Shown in pieces: positions 28,075 through 37,836 of a stretch of DNA of 64,000 bases. Below the pieces are notes generated by a model. That model worked only from the letters and a program-made list of their open reading frames with translations, made no database searches and was not told the DNA's origin. Made by a program: the position numbers and the translations under genes. Source of the DNA: Flectonema sp. DT1601 (taxonomy: Eukaryota; Euglenozoa; Diplonemea; Diplonemida; Diplonemidae); contig OZ025843.1 in the NCBI GenBank assembly GCA_964019425.1, positions 496,001 to 560,000 on the forward strand. Direction: 5' to 3'. Position 1 is the first letter of the stretch; every line of letters starts with the position of its first letter.

Positions 28075-28348
28075 TAAGTAACTACATCAATAGTTGACTA
28101 ACTTACTTCTACACCATGATGAGAGAATAGAGGTTAACAGGACGATGGATTACTCTCTTATGTTAAAGTTAAGTTTAACTTAACTTAAGGAAGAATTGCG
28201 CGATGACAGAATGCTTCCAAGCGAGGTCCTAAGTCGAGTGGAAGTTTACACTATTGACCTTGAAGAACGACCCGCGTGTGAATTTGATGCAGGGTCTTTG
28301 TAAGGTACCAATGAGGTTCTGGTGTAAGACTTTCAAACGATGTTGTTA

Positions 28349-28650
28349 CTGCAACTGGAAATATTACTGCGCTGAATAATTACTGCGGGGAAATATTACT
28401 GCGCGGAAAAATTAGTGCGGTTTTTTTGAGAAAAGATTAGTGCGGTTTTTTCCACTTGGTGGTAGAAAAAAATTTGGTTGCTTTTTTGCTGTGTAAGGCA
28501 CCAGCAGAAAAATGCAGCTGGAGAAAAAATCACTTCTGAGCAGAAATATTAGTGCGGTGGAAATATTACTGCGTGGAAAAATTAGTGCGGTTTTTTGCAG
28601 ATTTGGAAATTAGTGCGGTTTTTTCCGCGCAGTAATATTTCCAGTTGCAG
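28349..28650. mobile_element. 302-bp MITE with TA target duplication
   Basis: The element starts CTGCAACTGGAAATATTACT and ends with the exact reverse complement; the terminal inverted repeats are at least 24 bp. It is flanked by TA on both sides (28,347-28,348 and 28,651-28,652), and the duplicate locus at about 31,485 holds the empty site with a single TA. TA duplication is typical of Tc1/mariner-type transposons. Inside, GGAAATATTACTGCG and ATTAGTGCGGTTTTTT recur several times in both orientations. There is no open reading frame, so it is non-autonomous. Confidence 0.92.
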
Positions 28651-28826
28651 TAGTCAGCAACCTGCACTAAGCAATGTCTCAGAGCGACGAGTGTCCGAAC
28701 GTGACAGAACGAATCAGCAGTACGGATACGACGCACGACGTCAGCGGCGGCGTTCCTGACCGAACGGCCAGTGCAGACAGTGTACCTGTTGGTCACTGGG
28801 GGAAAAAAAAAAAAAAAAAAAAAAAA

Positions 28827-29008
28827 GACCCGACAGGGGTTCGAACCGCAGCCTAGCGAATGCAAGTCTGGAATCATACCACTCGACAATTTGCGTCGTC
28901 TTCGATTTTGCGGATTTAAACACATATCCAGGGGTCAAAAAAGTTACACAAGGCCGTGACCGTAGTGTACGTTTCCCCAAACCTGGGGGTGGATCTGTAG
29001 GTTTTCCC
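28827..29008 (-). mobile_element. tRNA-derived retroposon (SINE-like), copy A
   Basis: On the minus strand an approximately 75-base head (AAACCTACAGATCC...TTTTTTGACC) is followed by a tRNA-like part with an A-box-like TGTCGAGTGGTATG and a B box GGTTCGAACCC, then more than 20 T. The anticodon loop reads CTTGCAT (Ala UGC-like), but the anticodon and T stems have mismatches and no normal acceptor stem forms, so it is not a working tRNA. An almost identical copy lies at 31,663-31,844, and the same head precedes a different tRNA-like part at 30,340. The class is inferred. Confidence 0.65.
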
Positions 29009-29039
29009 AAAAATAAATAAAAAGAATCTAAAAAAAAAA

Positions 29040-29172
29040 AAAAAAAAAAGAATAAACAATGTTATCATTGTTTTTTTATCGATCGACTATGTCGATTACT
29101 TTCTATTTTCCGTCCTGGTCAAGACGCTAAACTGATTGTTTTTTTTTTTCAAAATTAATAAAAAAGAATATA
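29040..29172 (+). repeat. Single long-type hairpin-satellite unit
   Basis: This unit has AACAATG-TTAT-CATTGTT, ATCGAC-TAT-GTCGAT, and CCTGGTCAAGACGCTAAACT, followed by an A-rich linker ending in GAATATA. That last heptamer is the left target duplication of the transposon that follows. Confidence 0.85.
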
Positions 29173-29940
29173 CATAGATGGAAGTGCCCTACAATTTGGA
29201 GGGCGTGTAGGGCGCTTGTAGGGCGCTTTTAATATAAATATTATTTTGGAGGGCGCTTTTTTTTACCTTTTTTATTACTATAAGACAGCTAAATTGACGG
29301 GGACTTACACTGACGCACAAGTATTTTGACGCAGAAGCCAAAAAAAATTTTTGACATGCTTGGCAGTCTTTCGAGAAAGAGAAAAAAGGGTGTCACGGGG
29401 TTCGAACCCGAGACCTCCAGGTCATGGTTCGGAGGTCAACGATGGCAAAAAACAATGGGCCACTCCTTGAGAGCTTCCGGAGCCTGCTGCAATCCCTGAA
29501 GCTGAAACTCATTTCAGTGGACGATGCATCCGAGATCTACAAGGAACTGATAGCCCGCAGAATGCACCGAGTCGAATATAGAGGGATTCGAGGAGGGAGA
29601 GTGCGTTCTTGCTAACCTGTTAATAGGCCAGTCTTCAGGTACCGTGTGAGAAAAAAAAGAAGTTTACTGGTGGCAAGTATACTGATATCCCAGAGACGCA
29701 TTTGATCGGGCGAACCGGAGAAAAGTCAAATAAGATGCGATTCGACCCTCGCTGAGGCAGGGGTGTGTCAAAATGGGCTCGGCATTATATTAAATTTAAT
29801 TAAAAAAGCGCCCTACGCGCCCTCCAGCGCCCTATTTTGGCCCTATTTTGGCCCTACAATGGCCCTATTTTGGCCCTACAAATTTTTGTGGCTGATTTTC
29901 ACCAGGCGCCCTCCAAATTTGGAGGGCACTTCCATCTATG
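29173..29940. mobile_element. 768-bp non-autonomous DNA transposon with 7-bp target duplication
   Basis: The ends are CATAGATGGAAGTGCCCT and its inverted counterpart AGGGCACTTCCATCTATG. GAATATA flanks both sides (29,166-29,172 and 29,941-29,947), and the host sequence is the linker of the hairpin satellite. Subterminal repeats GGAGGGCG/CGCCCTCC and GGCCCTATTTT cluster at both ends. Internally there is a tRNA-like B box on the minus strand (GGTTCGAACCC near 29,399-29,410, followed by six T) and a 58-codon plus frame (MAKNNGPLLESFRSLL..., about 29,439-29,615) of unknown origin that may be captured host sequence. A 7-bp duplication fits several superfamilies (for example P or Dada); I cannot choose. 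Confidence 0.8.
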
Positions 29941-29947
29941 GAATATA

Positions 29948-30339
29948 AAAAAAAAAAATAAAAAAAAGAATAAACAATGTTATCATTGTTTTTTTATCGT
30001 TCGACTTTGTCGACTAATTTCTATTTTCCGTTTTTTTTCTTAAAAAATAAATAAAAAGAATTTAAAAAAAAAAAAAAAAAAAAGAATAAACAATGTTATC
30101 ATTGTTTTTTTATCGATCGACTTTGTCGACTAATTTCTATTTTCCGTCCTGGTCAAGACGCTAAACTGATTGTTTTTTCTAAATAAATAAAAAGAATAAA
30201 AAAAAAAAAAAAAAAAAAAGATTAAACAATGTTATCATTGTTTTTTTTTATCGATCGACTATGTCGATTACTTTCTATTTTCCGTCCTGGTCAGGACGCT
30301 AAACTGATTGTTTTTTCTTTAAAAAATAAATAAAAAGAA
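29948..30339 (+). repeat. Three hairpin-satellite units
   Basis: AACAATGTTATCATTGTT occurs three times at about 120-base spacing. The first unit is the short type (TTCGAC-ttt-GTCGAC, no CCTGGTCA module); the second is a hybrid with the TTT loop but the full module; the third is the long type with GTCCTG-gt-CAGGAC, a perfect six-pair stem. The units are separated by poly-A runs. Confidence 0.85.
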
Positions 30340-30548
30340 GGGAAAACCTACAGATCCACCCCCAGGTTTGGAGAAACGTATACTACGGTCACGGCCTTGT
30401 GTAGCTTTTTTGACCTTTTTTCCAAATCGACAGCCCTCTATTCTGGGCGAAGTTTTTTTCAAATCCGTGATAGCGCAGTGGTGTTGGTGCCGGACTGAAG
30501 CCCTGGAGGTAGGGGGTTCGAGTCCCTCGGGGGGATTTTTTTTTTTTC
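30340..30548 (+). mobile_element. tRNA-derived retroposon, Phe(GAA)-like
   Basis: It begins with the same head as the copies at 28,827 and 31,663 (AAACCTACAGATCC...GACC), then a spacer, then a tRNA-like module at 30,464-30,536. The D arm (GCGC/GTGC), an anticodon loop CTGAAGC with GAA at 30,497-30,499, and a well-paired T arm (GGGGG-TTCGAGT-CCCTC) are visible. The acceptor stem pairs at only about four of seven positions, so it is a pseudo-tRNA. A T run follows. A shared head joined to a different tRNA body suggests module exchange. Confidence 0.6.
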
Positions 30549-30813
30549 CGGAATTTTTTTTCTGGGCATCTGTTCGTCTCGCTGTTACTCAATTTTTTTT
30601 AAGGCTTTGTTAACTTTTAAATACTACCAACGTGGTGCAGCGTAGCAACGCAATGATGCCCTCAAGGTTTGTTATTTGCCAAATCATCGTTAGGGTTAAG
30701 CGTAATTAAGGTAAAGAGTATGCTGACAGGTGAGTGATGACTGCAACCGACAACATGAAAGTTAGTGATTCGAACGGCCCAATTTTTTCGTTCAGCTTTT
30801 GGGGCCTGCAAAC
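30549..30813. other. No gene; possibly a diverged upstream part of the rRNA fragment
   Basis: There is no open frame of note. The stretch ACATGAAAGTTAGTGATTCG near 30,755-30,775 faintly resembles the conserved ATGAAAGTG...ATCGAT segment that precedes the peptidyl-transferase region in eukaryotic LSU rRNA, but the alignment is too weak to annotate. Confidence 0.3.
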
Positions 30814-31105
30814 CCAGCCAAGCGTTCATTGCTTTTGATCCTTCAATGTCGGCTCTTCCTAACCTAGACAAGCAGAATTGTCCAAGGGTTGGATAGTTCA
30901 CCCACTAACAGGACCGTCGTGAGACAAGTTTTACCTACTGATGGGGAGAGACCCCCTTGGGGCAGTGTAAGTCGACCGCAATACGGGGTAGTACGAGAGG
31001 AACTCCCGTTTCTAGTCCCTGGTATCTACGGTTCTCCGATCGGAGCCGTGATGCTACACAACACATCCGCAGTGACTGTGCTTGACTATGTTAGCCTTTG
31101 AAGTA
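30814..31105 (+). pseudogene. Broken large-subunit rRNA fragment (domain V end to domain VI)
   Basis: Eukaryotic cytosolic LSU signatures are plain: CAGCCAAGCGTTCAT, GCTTTTGATCCTTC, ATGTCGGCTCTTCCTA, GTTCACCCACTAA, ACCGTCGTGAGACAA and the sarcin-ricin loop AGTACGAGAGGAAC (about 30,990). Two internal pieces present in essentially all LSU rRNAs are missing: about nine bases after GCGTTCAT, and about 18 bases between CCCACTAACAGG and ACCGTCGTG, which normally include GAGCTGGGTTTAGA. The latter holds peptidyl-transferase-centre nucleotides (E. coli U2585 region), so this copy cannot serve in a ribosome. It is more like cytosolic than mitochondrial rRNA. The 3' limit is uncertain. Confidence 0.8.
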
Positions 31106-31213
31106 AGCCAGACTGGATCACTTAGTCACCACTGGTGGTTACTTTTTGATCGTGTTAGGGCTTGCGTCCAAAAGATTACAACAATAAGAATGTTTTTTTA
31201 TGAACATTACAAT

Positions 31214-31844
31214 TAAGTAACTACATCAATAGTTGACTAACTTACTTCTACACCATGATGAGAGAATAGAGGTTAACAGGACGATGGATTACTCTCTTAT
31301 GTTAAAGTTAAGTTTAACTTAACTTAAGGAAGAATTGCGCTATGACAGAAGGCTTCCAAGCGAGGTCCTAAGTCGAGTGGAAGTTTACACTATTGACCTT
31401 GAAGAACGACCCGCGTGTGAATTTGATGCAGGGTCTTTGTAAGGTACCAATGAGGTTCTGGTGTAAGACTTTCAAACGATGTTGTTAGTCAGCAACCTGC
31501 ACTAAGCAATGTCTCAGAGCGACGAGTGTCCGAACGTGACAGAACGAATCAGCAGTACGGATACGACGCACGACGTCAGCGGCGGCGTTCCTGACCGAAC
31601 AGCCAGTGCAGACAGTGTACCTGTTGGTCACTGGGGAAAAAAAAAAAAAAAAAAAAAAAAAAGACCCGACAGGGGTTCGAACCGCAGCCTAGCGTATGCA
31701 AGTCTGGAATCATACCACTCGACAATTTGCATCGTCTTCGATTTTGCGGATTTAAACACATATCCAGGGGTCAAAAAAGTTACACAAGGCCGTGACCGTA
31801 GTGTACGTTTCCCCAAACCTGGGGGTGGATCTGTAGGTTTTCCC
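31214..31844. repeat. Segmental duplication, copy 2 (MITE-free)
   Basis: This is a near copy of 28,075-29,008 without the MITE; the junction GTTGTTAGTCAGC near 31,485 is the pre-insertion site. It starts about 60 bases after the last rRNA-like sequence and ends with retroposon copy B. Confidence 0.9.
31663..31844 (-). mobile_element. tRNA-derived retroposon (SINE-like), copy B
   Basis: It has the same length (182 bases) and structure as copy A at 28,827-29,008 and differs at a few bases, including one in the anticodon arm (GCGTATGC for GCGAATGC on the plus strand). It is part of the duplicated block, so it is not an independent insertion. Confidence 0.65.
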
Positions 31845-31993
31845 TAAAAAGAATAAAAAAAAAAAAAAAAAAAAAAAGAATAAACAATGTTATCATTGTT
31901 TTGTTATCGATCGACTTTGTCGACTAATTTCTATTTTCCGTCCTGGTCAAGACGCTAAACTGATTGTTTTTTCTTTAAAAAATAAATAAAAAG
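31845..31993 (+). repeat. Single hairpin-satellite unit at the start of the inverted satellite block
   Basis: This unit has AACAATGTTATCATTGTT, a TCGAC-ttt-GTCGA hairpin and the full CCTGGTCAAGACGC module, then an A-rich linker running directly into the inverted 1,371-bp family at 31,994. Confidence 0.85.
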
Positions 31994-34950
31994 TAGAGAC
32001 CACCAATGTTGTGCGTTGATAGGCAAGGTGACCAACCTTGACATTCTTTCTTTTCTCTCCTGTTGTGACAAACACAAAATACACACACAGCTTACAGTGT
32101 GTTCTTTGTGTATGTTTTCTTCAGGTGTGAGTAGTTTTTTTGTTCTTGCTCTTCAGGGAGGGCCTTAGCCAAAAGCTAACAGTCCAAATCTCACCTGGAA
32201 ATTCAACTCAGTCCTTGTCAGTTTTGGCATCAAACTTGTAATGGTTTAATCATTACAGGTTATTTACTGAAATATTTGTTCTAAAAGTTGCTAAGTATTT
32301 CTCACTTAGAAATTTTTATTTTTTTTATTTTCAGCTTAATTAGCTACAAATTGTTTCTACTAAGTGTTTCTCACTTAGATTTTTTTTTTGCTTTTCAGCT
32401 CCTTAAAAGCTGCTAAGTGTTTCTGCTAAGTGTTTCTCACTTAGAATTTTATTTTTATGTTCGTTTTCTATCCCTTCTCCTATCCCTTTTGTTCAAAATA
32501 AGCGGGAGGAAATTCTCTCATTCACGCTAAGATGCACTCTGAACTTTGATTTTTTGATCTGAGTGTGAGGGAATGACCTGTTAGTGCATTGGGCATAAGC
32601 TGGGCTGCAGTTTAGATGTCTTAGGTGTTAATAAGGGGTTCCTCTTAGCATTTTTCTTTGTTACCACCTTATGATTTTCTTGAAGAAAAAAAATAGAAGT
32701 CATAATGGTGCTTCCCTCTGGAAGGGTTGTAAGCCATGGTGTCCAACTAGATTAAAGGACAAGTCTGGGATAATCCCTGCCAGAGGGGCGAGTATTCTAC
32801 CATGGTTGAAATACTCTGGCAACTGATCTTCAATTTTATGTTGTTTGTTAGCTGCTGGTGTAATTAAATCATGTGTTGATACTTGCATTTGTTTATTTGT
32901 TATCTTTTACTACAATAACACTTGCCTATATCTTTTCTTTTTATTCCCTATCTGTTCTGATCTGTTACTTCATTTGTCTTGTTTAACTTCAGTTATATCC
33001 ATTTTACTTTTTATTATTTCCCATCTACTTTTTATTTTCTATTAGTTCTGGTCAGAAACTCCTGGGCAGCAAGAAGGAAAGTAGTTTAGTACTTCTGGGT
33101 GTTTGGCATCACCCCCCATAGTGAGCAAGTACAACAGGTAGCATTGGTAGTCTGTTGATCCTGAGTGATCCCAGCTACAGTTTTGTTTTTCTTTCTTTTT
33201 TTTAGAAGAAGATCAGGACATCCAAGCACTGCTGGATAGTTGCTGAATGCAGGGCCTGCCTGTGGCATTATAATAACAGGCTAAGTCATTTGTAGTTCAT
33301 AGTTTACCTTTGATTTTATAACTTCACACAGGGTACTATGAACGATGAGAGATCCAGTGGGATCACTCAGGGTCTAGTAGAGACCACCAATGTTGTGCGT
33401 TGATAGGCAAGGTGACCAACCTTGACATTCTTTCTTTTCTCTCCTGTTGTGACAAACACAAAATACACACACAGCTTACAGTGTGTTCTTTGTGTATGTT
33501 TTCTTCAGGTGTGAGTAGTTTTTTTGTTCTTGCTCTTCAGGGAGGGCCTTAGCCAAAAGCTAACAGTCCAAATCTCACCTGGAAATTCAACTCAGTCCTT
33601 GTCAGTTTTGGCATCAAACTTGTAATGGTTTAATCATTACAGGTTATTTACTGAAATATTTGTTCTAAAAGTTGCTAAGTATTTCTCACTTAGAAATTTT
33701 TATTTTTTTTATTTTCAGCTTAATTAGCTACAAATTGTTTCTACTAAGTGTTTCTCACTTAGATTTTTTTTTTGCTTTTCAGCTCCTTAAAAGCTGCTAA
33801 GTGTTTCTGCTAAGTGTTTCTCACTTAGAATTTTATTTTTATGTTCGTTTTCTATCCCTTCTCCTATCCCTTTTGTTCAAAATAAGCGGGAGGAAATTCT
33901 CTCATTCACGCTAAGATGCACTCTGAACTTTGATTTTTTGATCTGAGTGTGAGGGAATGACCTGTTAGTGCATTGGGCATAAGCTGGGCTGCAGTTTAGA
34001 TGTCTTAGGTGTTAATAAGGGGTTCCTCTTAGCATTTTTCTTTGTTACCACCTTATGATTTTCTTGAAGAAAAAAAATAGAAGTCATAATGGTGCTTCCC
34101 TCTGGAAGGGTTGTAAGCCATGGTGTCCAACTAGATTAAAGGACAAGTCTGGGATAATCCCTGCCAGAGGGGCGAGTATTCTACCATGGTTGAAATACTC
34201 TGGCAACTGATCTTCAATTTTATGTTGTTTGTTAGCTGCTGGTGTATCTTGATCATGTGTTGATACTTGCATTTTTTTATTTGTAATCTTCTATTACAAT
34301 CCTCTTTCTGTTCTGGTCTGTTACTTCATTTGTCTTGTTTAACTTCAGTTATATCCATTTTACTTTTTATTGTTTCCCATCTACTTTTTATTTTCTATTA
34401 GTTCTGGTCAGAAACTCCTGGGCAGCAAGAAGGAAAGCAGTTTAGTACTTCTGGGTGTTTGGCATCACCCCCCATAGTGAGCAAGTACAACAGGTAGCAT
34501 TGGTAGTCTGTTGATCCTGAGTGATCCCAGCTACAGTTTTGTTTTTCTTTCTTTTTTTTAGAAGAAGATCAGGACATCCAAGCACTGCTGGATAGTTGCT
34601 GAATGCAGGGCCTGCCTGTGGCATTATAATAACAGGCTAAGTCATTTGTAGTTCATAGTTTACCTTTGATTTTATAACTTCACACAGGGTACTATGAACG
34701 ATGAGAGATCCAGTGGGATCACTCAGGGTCTAGTAGAGACCACCAATGTTGTGCGTTGATAGGCAAGGTGACCAACCTTGACATTCTTTCTTTTCTCTCC
34801 TGTTGTGACAAACACAAAATACACACACAGCTTACAGTGTGTTCTTTGTGTATGTTTTCTTCAGGTGTGAGTAGTTTTTTTGTTCTTGCTCTTCAGGGAG
34901 GGCCTTAGCCAAAAGCTAACAGTCCAAATCTCACCTGGAAATTCAACTCA
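31994..34950 (-). repeat. Inverted, diverged copies of the 1,371-bp satellite (two full, one partial)
   Basis: The units run 31,994-33,377, 33,378-34,733 and 34,734-34,950 (truncated at CAACTCA). They are the reverse complement of the main array, with scattered substitutions and small indels; the two full units also differ from each other near 32,885-32,960 versus 34,270-34,310. Stems of the inverted repeats are largely kept. The first copy begins at the same unit position (CTCTA) where the plus array stops at 27,688. Confidence 0.95.
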
Positions 34951-35232
34951 ATAAAAAAAAAAAAAACAAAAAAAAAAGAATAAACAATGTTATCATTGTT
35001 TTTTTATCGATCGACTATGTCGATCACTTTCTATTTTTCGTCCTGGTCAGGACGCTAAACTGATTGTTTTTTCTTTAAAAATAAATAAAAAGAATAAAAA
35101 AAAAAAGAAAAAAGGAATAAACAATGTTATCATTGTTTTTATTTTATCGATCGACTATGTCGATTACTTTCTATTTTCCGTCCTGGTCAAGACGCTAAAC
35201 TGATTGTTTTTTCTTTAAAAAATAATAAGAAG

Positions 35233-35266
<34 letters not shown>

Positions 35267-35379
35267 AATAAACAATGTTATCATTGTTTTTTTATCGATC
35301 GACTATGTCGATCACTTTCTATTTTTCGTCCTGGTCAAGACGCTAAACTGATTGTTTTTTCTTTAAAAATAATAAAAAG

Positions 35380-35415
<36 letters not shown>

Positions 35416-37371
35416 ATAAACAATGTTATCATTGTTTTTTTTTATCGATCGACTATGTCGATCACTTTCTATTTTCCGTCCTGGTCAAGACGCTAAACTG
35501 ATTGTTTTTTTTTCAAAATTAATAAAAAAGAATACAAAAAAAAATAAAAAAAAAAGAATAAACAATGTTATCATTGTTTTTTTTTATCGATCGACTATGT
35601 CGATTACTTTCTATTTTCCGTCCTGGTCAAGACGCTAAACTGATTGTTTTTTTTTCAAAATTAATAAAAAAGAATATAAAAAAAAAATAAAAAAAAAAGA
35701 ATAAACAATGTTATCATTGTTTTTTTTTTTTATTGTTCGACTTTGTTGACTAATTTCTATTTTCCGTTTTTTTTTCTTTTTAAAAAATAAATAAAAAGAA
35801 TTTAAAAAAAAAAAAAAAAAAAAGAATAAACAATGTTATCATTGTTTTTTTTTCATCGATCGACTATGTCGATTACTTTCTATTTTCCGTCCTGGTCAAG
35901 ACGCTAAACTGATTGTTTTTTTTTCAAAATTAATAAAAAAGAATATAAAAAAAAACAAAAACAAAAAGAATAAACAATGTTATCATTGTTTTTTTTTTAT
36001 CGTTCGACTTTGTCGACTAATTTTTATTTTCCGTTTTTTTTCTTTAAAAATAAATAAAAAGAATTTAAAAAAAAAAAAAAAAAAAAGAATAAACAATGTT
36101 ATCATTGTTTTTTTATCGATCGACTATGTCGATCACTTTCTATTTTCCGTCCTGGTCAAGACGCTAAACTGATTGTTTCCTTTTTTTAAATAATAAATAA
36201 AAAAAAAAAAAAAAAAAAAAAAAGAGCATCTCCCTGCTATCCTCATATCCCCACAATAATATTATACCTTTTCATTTTCTCTTTCCTTTTCTGGTCTTTT
36301 TTTTTCTTTTTTTCCTTTTTCATACAACGTTTTTTATTTATATTTTGTTTTTTTTTTTTTTTTCATGTTTGATTATTTCCTCTTCATATTTTTTTTTTTC
36401 TATTCTTTCTTTTTTTTTTTTTTTTTTTCTCTGCCTCTCTCTCAATTCTGTTCGTTTCTTTGAAACGAAAATTCATTTGAATATTATTCCTTGGTCAGCA
36501 ACCATCATTGTCGCCCTTTGGGCCTGTTAAAAAAAAAAATAAAAATAAAAAGAAAGTTTACATCGGGAATAGGGCAGGAGCCAAAAGCTCCCAGTCCGTT
36601 ACTTCCCACTTTATCGAAATTTGTTAGCTGCTGGTGTATCTTGATCATGTGTTGATACTTGCATTTTTTTTATTTGTAATCTTTCATTACAATCATTCTT
36701 GCCTATATCTTTTATTTTTATTCTCTATCTGTTCTGGTCTGTTACCTCATATGTCTTGTTTAACTTCAGTTATATCCATTTTACTTTTTATTGTTTCCCA
36801 TCTACTTTTTATTTTCTATTAGTTCTGGTCAGAAACTCCTGGGCAGCAAGAAGGAAAGCAGTTTAGTACTTCTGGGTGTTTGGCATCACCCCCCATAGTG
36901 AGCAAGTACAACAGGTAGCATTGGTAGTCTGTTGATCCTGAGTGATCCCAGCTACAGTTTTGTTTTTCTTTCTTTTTTTTAGAAGAAGATCAGGACATCC
37001 AAGCACTGCTGGATAGTTGCTGAATGCAGGGCCTGCCTGTGGCATTATAATAACAGGCTAAGTCATTTGTAGTTCATAGTTTACCTTTGATTTTATAACT
37101 TCACACAGGGTACTATGAACGATGAGAGATCCAGTGGGATCACTCAGGGTCTAGTAGAGACCACCAATGTTGTGCGTTGATAGGCAAGGTGACCAACCTT
37201 GACATTCTTTCTTTTCTCTCCTGTTGTGACAAACACAAAATACACACACAGCTTACAGTGTGTTCTTTGTGTATGTTTTCTTCAGGTGTGAGTAGTTTTT
37301 TTGTTCTTGCTCTTCAGGGAGGGCCTTAGCCAAAAGCTAACAGTCCAAATCTCACCTGGAAATTCAACTCA
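34951..37371. repeat. 2,421-bp higher-order repeat, copy 1
   Basis: It consists of nine hairpin-satellite units (34,951-36,202), a T-rich unique insert (36,203-36,621), then inverted 1,371-bp-family sequence resuming mid-unit at 36,622 and again truncated at CAACTCA. The hairpin units alternate long (ATCGAC-TAT-GTCGAT with the CCTGGTCA module) and short (TTCGAC-TTT-GTCGAC without it) types. The insert contains GGAGC-CAAAA-GCTCC followed by CAGTCC (36,577-36,597), a paired-change version of the TTAGC-CAAAA-GCTAA-CAGTCC hairpin of the satellite unit. Confidence 0.92.
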
Positions 37372-37653
37372 ATAAAAAAAAAAAAAACAAAAAAAAAAGA
37401 ATAAACAATGTTATCATTGTTTTTTTATCGATCGACTATGTCGATCACTTTCTATTTTTCGTCCTGGTCAGGACGCTAAACTGATTGTTTTTTCTTTAAA
37501 AATAAATAAAAAGAATAAAAAAAAAAAGAAAAAAGGAATAAACAATGTTATCATTGTTTTTATTTTATCGATCGACTATGTCGATTACTTTCTATTTTCC
37601 GTCCTGGTCAAGACGCTAAACTGATTGTTTTTTCTTTAAAAAATAATAAGAAG

Positions 37654-37687
<34 letters not shown>

Positions 37688-37800
37688 AATAAACAATGTT
37701 ATCATTGTTTTTTTATCGATCGACTATGTCGATCACTTTCTATTTTTCGTCCTGGTCAAGACGCTAAACTGATTGTTTTTTCTTTAAAAATAATAAAAAG

Positions 37801-37836
<36 letters not shown>

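Larger units (their letters stand above)
28075..29008. repeat. Segmental duplication, copy 1 (interrupted by a MITE)
   Basis: The sequence from TAAGTAACTACATC to the end of the tRNA-derived module recurs at 31,214-31,844 with only scattered single-base differences. The two copies differ by one clean 304-base block in this copy, explained by the MITE at 28,349-28,650 and its target duplication. The GC-richer part (about 28,670-28,800) shows no recognisable gene. Confidence 0.9.

Noticed and set aside
28566-28925. 119-codon minus frame through the MITE and retroposon
   Set aside because: It runs through a transposon end and a poly-T run giving a Phe tract; its parts belong to different repeats.
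29386-29460. Functional tRNA gene on the minus strand inside the transposon
   Set aside because: Only the T arm and a T run are convincing; no acceptor or D arm pairs with it.
29763-30043. Short frames with repeated ALFWPY
   Set aside because: They come from the GGCCCTATTTT subterminal repeats of the 768-bp transposon.
30685-30700. Telomere-like TTAGGG
   Set aside because: A single GTTAGGGTT occurrence; no tandem repeat.
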